Positions 1-11,974 of a stretch of DNA of 64,000 nt are shown piece after piece. A program made the position numbers and the translations under genes. The stretch is from Tulasnella sp. 424 (Eukaryota; Basidiomycota; Agaricomycetes; Cantharellales; Tulasnellaceae). Below the pieces are notes generated by a model. The model worked only from the letters and a program-made list of their open reading frames with translations, was not told the origin of the DNA and searched no databases. The DNA lies in NCBI GenBank assembly GCA_019633425.1, contig WSUB01000106.1, forward strand, positions 1 through 64,000, in the 5' to 3' direction. The first letter of the stretch is position 1. Every line of letters begins with the position of its first letter.

Positions 1-75
1 ACCGTAAACCGACTTGTGCCAGATGGCAAACCAGTTCCCGAACTGAACCGAACCGAACCGAACCGCCGGCAACAC
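1..75. repeat. AACCG-type simple repeat at window edge
   Basis: Tandem GAACC units (four in a row around 45-65) sit inside looser AACCG/CAGTTC-like words. The same vocabulary, on the opposite strand, recurs at 52.95-53.37 kb in an insertion upstream of a hydrolase gene. This may be the end of a dispersed non-autonomous element; the window edge cuts it off. Confidence 0.6.
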
Positions 76-1100
76 TACGAATAGCGATGCCCGACCCTAT
101 CTCTTCGCCAGCGGTGTGCTTCTCTACGGCCAAAGGAGTGGTATGAAATACACTCGGATCTAAGCCATGTAAGTTGCGATAGTTGTTCAGAGGTCTTGTG
201 GTTTCTTCGAAACCTTGGGGGCTACTTTCGAACTCGGGTCATGACTTGATGCGGGGATTTCGCCTACTTTGGACAATGCGAATGCGTCAGTCTCTCGCCT
301 CCGCGGCCAGTGGCACAGGCAAACACCGCAAGATTGCGGCTGTGTGTAAAAAGCTTTAGCCGAGCGGTTGACCTTGGAAAGGGGCTTATCACAGACCCAA
401 GAGCGACAAAAGTGGACTGTTTGCTCTGGCATCGCATCGCCACGCCACCACTGGCTGCCGAGTCTGCCGACCAAATATTGCGTAATGGAGCCTGGGAATG
501 GCACACACAACTCTGCAAATGTTTCGGAAGCCTCAGCGAGAGACCAATGGCCTCCATAAAGCGGCTCCTCATCTTTGCAGTAGCCCTCATGGGATATGCT
601 TCGGCGTCATCTAAATTCCGAATAGTCCGTCACATAGCTACTAAGATGGTCAACTAGTTATGCCAACAATGAGCAATTTTATCACCAGCCAACCTACCAG
701 GAGCGGGTACAATTGCCCCACGAGTAGCGAGCGCTTAGAGTACGATAGTCAAATTTTGAGTTGCTGTGAACTCTACGCCTTCGATCGGCAAAAAAGGCGC
801 CGGGCGCCCAGCAAAAAGAGTACCCGTCAGGTGGTCTGATATGTTTCGCTGTCTTACACATAAGGACTAGTTTCATGGAAAGGTTATAGCAGAAAAGAAA
901 CCCCAATGAATTCCCTGACGCGCATCCCCAACGTTTGGTCTTGGTTAATGATGGCTGCGAGAGAGGCGACCGCGGGCTGCGGAGTACGGTTTCAGTGCTA
1001 ACAGGATTTGGGATCTGAAGCCGTTCATTCCATGTTGCTCTAAGGCCCTTCTTCAAAAACTGGTGGCATGATATTATAGTACCACGTCAGTGACCATGTT
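76..1100. repeat. Diverged segmental duplicate, copy 1 (partner at 4.0-5.1 kb)
   Basis: No convincing gene is seen. Several stretches match 3.99-5.1 kb in the same order and orientation: the 'gcttctc..cggccaa..gg' block near 120, the 'cggaagcctc' block near 525, a TCATCTaAATTCCGaAT block near 607, 'tcgatcgg..aaaaaggcgcc' near 781, and 'aaggactagt' near 862. The minus-strand frame R-N-x-D-D-x-x-A-Y is shared by both copies, hinting at a decayed coding exon. Identity is low and broken by indels, so this is an old duplication. Confidence 0.5.
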
Positions 1101-1437
1101 AGTGGCTATACATACTGTCCGGCGGCTCTTTGAGTTGGGGAGAGTGTACCCTTGATGAATCGTACCATGGAAACAAAGTCCCAAATCGATTCGTCTATAA
1201 TATATATCTCCTAGCTGGGACGTTAATGTTGGTCGAGCACAAGGCGAAAAATCCAGATATGGAGAGTATTCCACTGGTGTAATGACTAGGACGAAGCTCG
1301 GGTCTCCACTTTGCCAGTGTGGTGGTATAGGATTACATATGTTATGACAGGATGGGATGCGCGGTAGTGAAGAATGCGTGGCGTGATGGAAGAAGGTGAA
1401 CGAAAGTAGAACGGTGGACAAGTGAAACGTGACGGAA

Positions 1438-3341
1438 TCATGCGGAAGTTGCGGTAAGCGGGAGGGCTCGGAGCAGCGGTAGCAGCGGCTCTTGAGCGGT
1501 CGACGAAATAGTGACCTGAGGATAAATCGCACAAAGCATTGAGACATTGGTGAAGAAAGACTATAAATTCTGCGCTTGCTCACCTGGACCTCCTGATCTG
1601 GACGTTCCTTCAGGGTCGCCCCCATCACAGGGAAAAATCCTGCCAGCAGTGGTTCGCCTTTCTTGCCGGTGGTACCTACTAGCGTGGTTAGCGAGAGAGA
1701 TATGAGGGCTCGGAGAGCATCGGGCGATGACTCACAGAAGAAATAGTAGGTTCCCCAAGCCAGAGGACCACAGTGTAATTCTTCGAGGTTCATTTCTCCA
1801 GAATTGCCGGCAGCACTACCAATGGAGATCTAGTTCGGGTGTCAGGGAAGATCAGACTTTGCTCATGAGCCCGTTTCGCTGTACCGTACTCACCACCGTG
1901 CCCTGTATGTCGCTGCGCCCTACATAACCCGGAGCGGGTTGACAGCGAGTACCTTGCTTCCCATCATGCACAATTTTATGCCGAAGACCTGCAATGCTAT
2001 TAAGCACCTGTGGCAATGGCATTGCTCAGTGAAAACTTACCGAGCGGGTTGCTAGAGTCGCAACACTGGAGGAATACTAGGTCAATCAGGTTCTACAAAC
2101 GCGATCCGTGCAAGCTACTCACATCAAAAAAGGTCTGCGAGGAAACTCTAGTTCATTAAAATGATTGTAACGGAAAGAATAGTTTACCTACCCAGAGGCG
2201 AGTTCCAGATGTTAGTGGCTTTACGAACCAAGCCCTCAACTCCTGTAAGCGAAAGACGGTTCAGTGCATCGCTTTGCCGGAAGAGGTCGATCATCGACCT
2301 ACCTGAGGAGAGATATGGCTTCCATCTGCTAGCACGAGCCCTGAGATAGGCGCTCATATCAGACCAGTACGCGGTAGATGGGGCCCAAGAGACTCACGTT
2401 CTTTATCGCCGTGCCCCGAGACTAGACGGATAGTACTTTAGTCAGATGAAAAGACCTACGTGGCTAAAGGTTCTGTAAATCGACTCACAGACTACTATGA
2501 ACTGGTCGCCTTCCTTATTAGCTTTGAGAAGTTCCTGGGCAAAATTCCGCTGGGGATAATCGTTGAGCATCGGGCGATGGTCAATTCCCCAGGAAGCGCG
2601 ACTTACGATGTTCTCCCTTGTTGGCTGTCTCGTATCGTCGCGGATAAGAAGCGAATCGGCTAAAACTTCGACGTTCCATCCAGCCACTGTAACAAGGAGG
2701 GCGGTTTAGCAAACCTCCATACTACGGGGGTTCGTTTCTGGTCGTCCACGACTTACTCATGCCCACCATGGTCCAGAGCTTCCAATCAGTTTGGGCCGCC
2801 GGCATTGCTTTCCACTGATTGGTGTACTCTGAGACACTGATCTGAAAAATGATGTGTGCTATATGTGAGTCCTCCGGTGGCATCTCTCGAAGAATTTGAC
2901 CAACCACCAAGATTCTCTTCCTTAAACCTGGAGCGTCGCTGAGGGGCACGCCTTGGCCCTTGTTGACAAACCTGCAAATACCAGCCAGTGTGGGGTGATT
3001 AGAAATTTGACCGATGGAGTAAATGGGGAGGGCAAGGCGACATACTGGCAAAAAGTGCTCCACTTATTCAGAAGGCCTTCGGTGTAGCGATTCTTCATCA
3101 AACCCGGGTGTGCGAGGACTTTCAAAAGCCACCGAATAGCCCTCTCTTCGGTTGAAAAGGGTGAGCGGGAAATGATGCTACTGGAACGAGCGGAGCGAGC
3201 CATAATGCCGAGGAGGGAGGAGAGCTTAGGGAACGACGGGTGGGATGAGAGTGTGAGAGTTTTTATAACATCGTGTCGCCAGGGACTTCTTGAGGCTTTA
3301 TAGAGTGAATCCCTGAGGCGGCGAAGGAGCGGTTCCATCAT
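1438..3341 (-). CDS. Hypothetical multi-exon protein
   Basis: I do not recognise the family. Exons were joined by eye. It starts at tandem ATG codons (3341) with a region rich in R, S and L. The first intron (GTATGT..TTTGCAG) joins STFCQ to FVNKGQGVPLSDAPGLRKR. Further exons give ..AGWNVEVLADSLLIRD.., ..ELLKANKEGDQFIVV.., ..LRARASRWKPYLSS-GVEGLVRKATNIW.., then NLEELHCGPLAWGTYYFFCE. The last intron joins PDQEVQ to VTISSTAQEPLLPLL and a stop at 1438. The style (short exons, helical, NLEELHC resembling leucine-rich regions of fungal F-box proteins) is only suggestive. Exons between 1.8 and 2.1 kb are not resolved, and the true start could lie upstream. Confidence 0.45.
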
Positions 3342-5765
3342 GAGGGAATTTGGGTGTTGCAACTTGAAGGTGCTGACTCTAGCGAGAGCAGTGCTGTCTC
3401 CGCCACTTGTGCTTGAATTTATACAAGATAGAAGAGGCAGAAACTTCGCTTTAAGTCATGGGTTATAAGGGCGAGCGAATTAGTAAGATTTGTTGGGGGG
3501 GCTGAGGCGAGAAATGACATGCAACACGTTCAGAAACAAACGACTTGGGAACCCTCGCCATGGAAGAGACACTCACTCGGTAAGCCCGTACAAGGAGGGT
3601 CAGACGTGGAATTCTCATAGCTCTTCTTCCACATCATCTCATACAGTCACGGAGGGCACCGGCATTCGCAGCTCCATCAACGTTAACTCCCGACCTCCAT
3701 CGACCAAATATAGTAAGCGTCGTGTTCGGCCAATGATAGATGACCATGCGCGTCCAAACGTTCCATCCAGCTTCAATTTCTATTTCCATCTTCTAGCCTC
3801 CCTTTCGATACCGGAGGAGACGTGCGTGCGTGGAGCGGAGGGGGGATTGAGGGTAGCTCACTTCAGCTTCCCCGTGTACTTGTCCCCTGCAGTCCCTCTG
3901 GGAGAGAACATCACGCAATCATTGCGGCCACAGCTTGGCTAACTGATGCGACTGCTTCCCTCCGAATAACAGCACCGACCCTACTCGAACGGTGCTTCTC
4001 AACAGCCAAGGGAGCGGCCTGAGATGAGATCGGATAAGAAAGTAAACCAGGTAGCCAGCGGATTCGGTGGTGATTTCCGAGGGCTGATGTTTCCATGAAA
4101 TGAGGGCAGTTTCTACTTGGGCTAGTGACTACTGCGGTGATTGAGCCTATCTCGAACAAGGTGTCGGTCCCGCATGGGGCGATACACCCCCAACACTTCA
4201 ATAGAGGCTGTATGGCCTGTAGCCGAGTGGTTAGACTTGCTCTCGTTTGTCTGATAGTCGCTAATCCCGCATCGAAATCGCGGAAATTGTGCCGTGCGAC
4301 GATTGCCATATTTTGCCGGGCCCTGACATTGCCACCGTCTTGGGTCTGCCTCGCGCATCGAGTCCTAGACTCGACCACGAGATCGGCACAAGTCGACGAG
4401 CCAATGTAACAAGATCAAGTGCCAAAGGTAAAGTTGTTGAGCATAAGTCCGTCGGTGGATAGCTGAGGCATGAATCGGAAGCCTCGACGAAAGATCCACA
4501 GGCCGCCCTGAAGCGGTTCCTTATCCAGTAGTCCCCAACAGAATATGCATCAAGGTCATCTGAATTCCGGATCATAAACGGACTGCCATGAAAAAACCAG
4601 TGATAACCCAAACTCCCGGCGGCGGGGTCCAGGAACAACGATCGCACGAACTTTAGCGTCGATCGGTAGAAAAAGGCGCCTGTTCTTTGTAAACGTGAGA
4701 TTCTTTCCTCGTCTTCCATATGCATAGAAGGACTAGTCCACGGAAAACTTCCAGCACGGGCTCCAAGTCTATCGAAACAACCCTGTCCATTGCACTTCCC
4801 AACCTTCGGTCTTGGTGGAGGATACACGAGCAAGCGAGTGTTCAGAAAGGCGACTATGGAGTGCGCTGTCGGTCCTCGTAAAAGCGCTCCGGTCAGGAGG
4901 TGTCTCTCTCCCGGTACGATATCGACGTTTGGGCTTGGAGCTTCTGTTGTCTCTGTGTGATTAACTAGAAGGAGGCCTCCGGATCCCCGACTCAAAGAGA
5001 CATCGAACAATTTAGCCATTCTGGATTGCCCTCTCTGTAGAACGAGCATTATAATACTGCCACCAGTTGGAGAGGGCAATATGAAGGAAAGATTCCAGAA
5101 GCCTGCGGCAGACACGTCACAGGTGCCGGAGGGCCTCTTCTCGTGCCGGTTGGAACATTGAGCCCTGCCGCGCCAAAACGCGTGATGCCAAGACTGCCGA
5201 AAATATTACCACATACTTGGCACGCCGCCCAATGCTGCATTTCATCATATTGGTTAAATGGCCATGAAGTCATCGGATTTGTAGTGTGTTTACGTGTTGG
5301 GCAGTGTAGTAGTGACGAAGAGTAGTGCACGAGACCGGGCGGGATCAGTTGGGCCGTTCGGCGCCGTCATGTCTGTGGGGACACAGCGTCAAGGGTCCTT
5401 TTCGTTACCTTGAGCCCTGTTCTCCCCCTTTTCATCCATTTCTTCGTATTCGTCCCGCGACGACTCGCATTCCTTCAATACCTCTTTTTCACCTTATACC
5501 TATCATTTGCACAGACGTACAGGACGTCAATACCTTGCTGCACGTCGGCCGGAGACAAGTTACCAAAAACCGTCAAAGCCCGCGCTCGCCTTTATTGCAA
5601 TCATTCCGCTGTTTGCGGCTCACCCACGTTCACAACTAGCCCTTTCTTAGTTCCCCCACCGCTCATTACATCCAACAGGTCAGTCGACGTTCCTACTTGA
5701 AGCGAGAGGAATACATTGTCGCTTTGACCAGGAGAGCTCAAGACACCTTCCCTTCAATAGTCACC
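3342..5765. other. Intergenic, with segmental duplicate copy 2
   Basis: No supported gene. From about 3.99 to 5.1 kb it carries the partner of the 76-1100 segment. This copy holds a 284-codon open frame on the minus strand (4261-5115) that shows no family I recognise; it may be a relic or chance. From 5.4 kb the sequence becomes pyrimidine-rich, as expected for the promoter and 5' leader of the channel gene that follows. Confidence 0.5.
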
Positions 5766-8700
5766 ATGTCTGACGCGCAGGACGCGTTGAACGATCTTTT
5801 CCAGCAATACAATGAAAAACTCTCCAACGTGATGCCGCAGGCCGTCGGCTACAACGTTGTCCTCTTCTCTGCTATTTCGGTATGGACCACGCATACGAAA
5901 TTTCGACGATGGGAAACACAGCCACTGATCTCGTGGCGGAACGCTTGCCTTAGCTCGCGACGATATTCGCATTCAACTTGCTCCGTCCACGAAATAAAGT
6001 GAGCGTGGAGAATGCCTTTGGACAATCCTTTCCAGGCTCTGATCGGTCCACATTATAGATTATTTATGAACCAAAAGTAAAATATTACGAAGGCGAGAAA
6101 CGGCCGCCGCGAGTAAGTCGGTCTACATTACAATACGGACGGGAGCACACAGGTGCACCCGAACTTTGCTAGCTATTGCGGCAAGGAAGGACGACGGAGG
6201 GTCGCTTGCGCCGTGGCAAAACTACCGTCCTTCCTTGTCTGCAGTCGAGTTCGCTGTCGTTCGGCCGCTTGGGCATTCGATCCACCCACGGCACGGCAAA
6301 GCCGGCAAATCACAAAGCTGACGCTCGCCTTCTTCTTTAGATTAGCGAAGGCTTCTTCGACTGGCTGTCACCACTGATCCACACCAAAGAGCCAGAACTC
6401 CTCGAGAAAATCGGGCTGGATGCGGTCGCTTTCCTCCGGTTCCTGCGCCTGTCGCGGTGGCTCTTCCTCGGCATCGCTGCTCTTTGCTGCGGCATCTTAA
6501 TACCCATCGACCTCTCTTACAACAGCCAGCACATTCAGAAAAACAACCGTAACTTCCTCAACTCCTTGACCATCGCCAACGTCGAAGGCAACTGGCAATT
6601 GTTCGTTCATGTTGCCATGTCGTACGTTATCAGTGAGTCTTCAGTCCCCCCTTGGTCCTCCTTTATATTCCACGAGGATCTAATACCCGCGCTCTATTTT
6701 AGCCTTTATGGTCCTGGGATTCGTGTGGTGGCACTGGAGGGAGATGGTTCGTCTGCGTCACCAATGGTTCCGGAGCGAAGAATACAACAAGTCCTTCTAC
6801 GCTCGTACTCTCATGATCACTCATGTCCCAAAGAAGATCCAGAGCGACGAGGGGTTAAAGACTTTACTTCAAACTATCCAAATGCCGTACCCAACAACCG
6901 CTGTCCACATCGGTAAGTTCAGCGTATCTTAATACCTTTCGAGAGAGATGTATTAACGACTGCGCTTGGACCTTTCTAGGACGCCGGGTCGGTGACCTAC
7001 CAGAATTGATCGAATATCACAACCAAACTGTACGAGACTTGGAGGGCGTCCTGGTTCGGTACTTGAAAGGCGGCAAGATCGGGAAGAACCGACCTACAAT
7101 CACGATCGGGGGGTTCCTGGGTCTTGGCGGAGAGAAAAAGGTTGATCTCCTTTCCACGCTCTGTGATTAGCGACTCGCGTGGACTGAATCGGTTTTTTTT
7201 TTTTCAGGACGCGATCGACTACTATACGTGCGTATCCTAATTTCCCCCAACAAAGATTTCCCTTCGGACTGACCTCTTCTTTCCCCCCTTTTTAATCGCC
7301 AGCGCCAAATTGAGGAAAACAGAGTCTGCGGTAGAAAAGTGGAGAAACGATATCGACTTGAGCAAAGCCGAGAATTACGGTTTCGCGTCGTTGGCCGCTG
7401 TTCCGTACGCTCATATCGTCGCTAGAATGCTTGCGGGCAAGACCGCCAAGGGTACAATTATCACTCTTGCTCCTAATCCGAAAGACATTGTACGACCGTT
7501 TCAGCTCTCCGTCTAGCCTCCTTTATGGTCTCACTGACCATTGTGTTCGCCCATTTAGATCTGGTCAAACCTCACCAAAGGCGACGTCGTGTTGGCGAAG
7601 AACCGGATGATTGGATGGATCATCCTGGCCGTCGTCTGCTTCTTCAACACTATACCCTTGCTTATCATCCAGGCGCTTGCCAATCTCGCTGCTCTCTCGC
7701 AATACAGTGATTTCCTTGCAAACTGGCTGGCGGCTAGCCCCACCACCGTCTCGCTTGTTTCTGGTCAGTGTTTTTTTTTTTTCGAACGAAGGATGAAACG
7801 TCGGTGCTCAGATCTTCCCCCTCTAGGTATCCTGCCGCCTACGGTATCTTCACTCTTTGGTTACGTCCTCCCGATCATCATGCGTAAGGTGTCAAGATAC
7901 CAAGGAGCAGTGAGTAGCTGTCAAGAGAACTCGGACCGATTGGAGCTAACGGAACTGGATCATCGGCTAGCTCACCCGGTCTCGTTTGGACCGCGCCGTC
8001 GTAGCTCGTTATTTCGCCTTCCTCATCATCTCCCAGCTCTTTGTCTTCTCGCTCATCGGTGTTGGCTTCAGTACGTTGCAGGATTTCAAGTTCTTGGATG
8101 AAAAGTTTTTCTAACCGGTCATTGCCCAACAGGTACCACGGCGCGAGTGGCCGGTCTTATCAAGAAGCACGCTGCCATCAACGAATATTTGGCTGAGCTC
8201 AAAAGTGCGTTCCATCCGCTCTGGAGGAAAACTAGGCCCCGCTAACCCGTCTTGTCTTGCTCCAGAGCTTCCTGGCGCAATCCAGTCCACATACCTGGAA
8301 GAATCGAACTACTGGCTGACGTATTTCCCTCTGCGCGGTTTCTTGGCGGTGTTTGACCTTGCACAACTTGTCAACGTCGTCTGGATCGGCATCAAAACCA
8401 GGTAAGCTTGTTTGAAGTTATCGCCGCCGCAGGTTTATGGATAATCCGTGCCTTAGATTGCTCGGGCGAACGCCCCGTGATATCCGGGAGTGGACTCAGC
8501 CACCTTCCTTCGAGTTCGCCATCTACTTGTAAGCATGTAAGGTCTCTGGCTTGATAAATTCCTTGCTAACTCTTGCCTCGATAGCTCGAACATGCTTTTC
8601 ATGGCCGCTGTCTCCCTGGTCTACGCGCCGCTCGCTCCGCTGGTGCCTCTAGGTGCCGCAGTCGTGTTCTGGGTCAGCAGCGTCGTCTACAAATATCAGC

Positions 8701-9930
8701 TCATGTTCGTCTTTGTCTCGAAAGTTGAATCAGGCGGGGTAAGTCGGAACTCTTCGCTGCGAAGGAACTCGCTAATGCCGTAGGCTTCTAGCGTCTTTGG
8801 AACCCTGTTATGAATCGCTTGATGTTCTCCTTACTCTTGATGCACGCTCTCATGACTTTGAGTAAGCCTGTTCTCTTAGATTAACCCTCAGAGCCATCGC
8901 TGACTCGCCTTCTAGCTATCGGTCTACAGATGGGCTGGAGGTCATGGTACTGGATTTCAGCTCTACCACCAATGCTCATCGTAGTGCTCTTCAAAGTCAT
9001 TTTCCTTCGGAAGTTCACCAGCGAATTCCGCTGGTGGATCCCTTCACCCAACGAAATTGCCGCGAGCAAGGTTCATTCTGAGCGAGCTGATAGCAAGGGT
9101 GGCCGCCTCGCCTCTCGATTCGGACATCCAGCTTTGCATTCCGACCTGTTCACTCCCATGCTGCATGCCAAGATGATGCCACTTCTCTCTCAAGTCTATC
9201 ATGGACGTCTGGGAACCGAGACTAAGGCCATGGCAGAGTATTCGGGTCAAAAGATGGAGGCTCAGATTGCACCGGGAGGAATTCGTATAGCTGGTATCAG
9301 CGAGGTAACGTCTCCCATTGCTGTGGACAACCGGGACAGCTCATTGACAAGGTTATATGTATAATTCAGGCGGACCTTGCCTACGACCTGGCGCAATATC
9401 AACGAGATCGAGGTCAACAAGACTGGGACAACAAGTCAATGTCATCGTCCGCGATGTTGACAGACGCGGCTTCGACCACCCTTGGAGGGCGCCCTGCGGG
9501 ATACGACGCATATATGGCCAGAGGTCCGAGTCGAGGTCCTCATGAAGAGTTCGAGATGGCGAACATGGAGGCTCAAGCGGCAGACCAAACTCCCCTGTTA
9601 CCTCCAGGTCAAGGCTTTGCCGGACAGCAACAGCATCATCAGCAATACCCTCAGAGCCGCTCCATGGCTCCCGCCTACTCACAGGATGCGTTGGCAGCAC
9701 CGTCGTTCAGGCAGCACACGGATGCGTCGTCCACATACTCTGGTGTCTCTGGACCTGCCGTCCATGCCGATGATCCTTATGCTCAAGCTTACAGCCAAGC
9801 ACCTGGCTACGGCTACGGTCAACATCCACAACACCAGCAGTACGCATCTTCGAATTACACTCAGGCTGAGCGACCATATACGCCATCTAGGCAAGCATCC
9901 CAGGATCCATACGGTGGCATTGCATATGGG

Positions 9931-9962
<32 letters not shown>

Positions 9963-10008
9963 ACCACCGTACTACGGTAACAATACTCGACGGTCAGGAG
10001 GGTGGTAG
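5766..10008 (+). CDS. CSC1: CSC1/OSCA-like stress-gated cation channel
   Basis: Predicted polytopic membrane protein of the CSC1/OSCA/TMEM63 family (RSN1/PHM7, formerly DUF221), which forms mechano- or osmosensitive cation channels. Exon 1 (5766-5879) is MSDAQDALNDLF... and exon 2 (5954-5998) encodes LATIFAFNLLRPRNK. Exon 3 gives IIYEPKVKYYEGEKRPPR, the family's typical linker after the first membrane helix, followed by GFFDWLS..HTKEPELLEKIGLDA. A cytosolic domain follows (HVPKKIQSDEGLKTLL, about 6.8 kb), then many hydrophobic exons between 7.5 and 9.05 kb for the channel helices. The last exon is a long hydrophilic tail rich in Q, Y, P and S with an uninterrupted glutamine run (9929-9962), ending RRSGGW. 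At least a dozen short introns are present. The family call is firm; exact exon edges in the middle are approximate. Confidence 0.9.
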
Positions 10009-10287
10009 TCCTTTTCATCTTTGTCTCTTGTCAGACGATTTCTGTGGCATACGGACCACTCTTTATGTACACCAGGCTGTGTTGTATCGTACTCGCTCTT
10101 TTATTCTATTTCTGCGGCACATCCTTCCCTCTAGATGGTTTGCCTTATCATGTTCGACCCCAGTCGAAGCGCAGTCCATGGTCGTGAGATTGTATCGCTA
10201 CAGAGGTATTACTTGAATTTACAGTAAACTAGGTAAGATGTCCATTTTCCACAAGTGTATATATCTGGTTAATACTACCGCTGCTGC

Positions 10288-11236
10288 TTACGCAGACTTC
10301 GCCTCGAGCTGGAGTTTGAACAGGGAGCAAATGAGTGCCGGTACAGCCAGAGCGAAAGCAATCCACAGCACTATCAAGACAAGCTGTTAATCGAATATTG
10401 ACCTGAGGATTGCGTGGCGTCACTTACTTGTGAAGCCATTCGAGACACTGGCGACAAGCTTGACACCTGCCATAGCAGCCTGCCCATTGAATTGGTCGCA
10501 GGCGTTTCCGAACGAGACGCGAAGCACGATGGTCGTGGTCATTCCAGCAAGCCATCCAATAATGCCGAGCCATGCGACGGCCCGAACCGCGAAAGGCTTG
10601 TTGAGAATGTTAGTCACGGCCTTGGGCATGAATGGGAAGCCCGCGAGGCTACCGAGTAGAAGGAAAATGTCGAGCGAGATGAGCGATAGAAGCATCCACT
10701 CAGGAGAAGTTTGAGGTGGATTCTGGACAAAGGGGGTAGACTTTGGGAGCGCCGAAGTGTCTAAATAGGGGGTTTAAGGTTAGCGAAACTACATCATATG
10801 CGAGAGTGGAATACAAGGCCTGACGTACCATAAACAGGGGTCAAAGAAGATGGAGTGCAACCTTCAACGCCGGAAGCTGATTTTATGCAAGACCCTGAAG
10901 TGAAGCACTCAGCACTTATTTGCAGATGGCGTACGACGAGAATTGCTCACCGAGAAATCCGAAACGCAAAGTTGGCCCGCTAGTAGCTTTCGACTCTGCA
11001 CGCTCGACAACGGCCAAAGCGGCTGCTCGAGGGACTTTTCGACGTCTGATAAAGTTATCCGGTAGCGACCGAGCGCCAAGCTGTTGATTGTTCCCCGGAA
11101 CAATGGTGACGAGAGCGACAGACTCAGATGCGATGGGGACTGGACCCAAAAATGTGAAAAGAATGAGGAAGGTAGACACAAGTGCCAAGAGTGGGGAGAG
11201 TTGAACAGTAAGAAGCTTGCTAATGTTGGCGAGCAT
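10288..11236 (-). CDS. SUR7/PalI-like four-helix membrane protein
   Basis: Exon 1 starts MLANISKLLTVQLSPLLALV, a membrane helix, and runs through a polar loop to RFGFLG with a donor right after. The next exon carries Cys residues (SCIKSASGVEGC), then DTSALPKSTPF. An exon with two further helices follows: WMLLSLISLDIFLLLGSLAG and AVAWLGIIGWLAGMTTTIV. A last exon adds a fourth helix (LVLIVLWIAFALAVPALICS) and ends QLEAKSA. First-loop FGFLG plus cysteines and four helices match the fungal SUR7/PalI group, which includes eisosome and pH-sensing membrane proteins. Which subgroup cannot be told. It is convergent with the channel gene, with 279 nt between their stops. Confidence 0.65.
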
Positions 11237-11974
11237 GTTGTATAAATGAAAGTGCTGAGATAGAGAACGGTGTTGAAGGAAAAATTAAAATAATCGTAAG
11301 CTTTGAGAAGAAAGATGTGAACCCGACCGGGGGGAGGAAGATGGAATATCGAAAGCTTGGCTTGCTGAGCGAAGGCCATATATACGAGCAGTGCCGAGAT
11401 GAAGATCTAGACTTCTGGGATTGTCGGGTGGATCGTTCAAGTGAATCGGAAGTGAGTGATGGCACCCTGTTGCGAGAAGGCACGAGCCTCCTTTGTACGC
11501 CCTGAGCGGCGGAAGTTGCGACGCCCTCAAACGGGGCACGGCCCTTCGGCAAGGAATATGCGCATTGTTCAGAGCGTCGGGATGGGGTTTGGGTTTGGAG
11601 AAGAAAGGCGGCAGTTGGCGGAGCGAGACCCTGATGAAGGATTCCCGCGCCTCCCCCACTTCACTGGCTTTGTTCCTCCACTTCGCCGTGCATTATGTCA
11701 AAACATCATTTCATAATAAACAACATTGCGCTGAGGAGGCATTAAGGTTACGGGGTAGGATACGGGGAAGGCCACGAACACAGCTCAGACAATAATGTAC
11801 AACACTCGCCTCCGAGGTCAAACTATTTCATACGTCGGCACATACTTTTGCGGAGTCATTTTACGTCGTATGGCGGTCTAGAGCAAAGGCGTAACTTAGA
11901 GCTAGGGACGCGCTGCAGTGCGGGGTTGTGTGTCTTAAACGGACCTCACGGTTGCACGTGCGTAATCCCCAGCA
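11237..11974. other. Intergenic between SUR7-like gene and POL4
   Basis: Upstream of the SUR7-like gene and downstream of POL4. Several overlapping open frames exist on both strands, but none looks like protein. A CATAATAAACAA stretch near 11712 could be an A-rich processing signal. No other structure seen. Confidence 0.4.

Noticed and set aside
4205..4290. tRNA-like A box (TAGCCGAGTGGTTA), with a similar one near 356 (TAGCCGAGCGG)
   Set aside because: No matching B box at the right distance and no acceptor stem can be drawn. At most it could be a relic of a tRNA-derived repeat.
4261..5115. 284-codon open frame on the minus strand
   Set aside because: No recognisable motif, and the duplicated partner segment has stops in this frame. 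Treated as a relic or chance frame.
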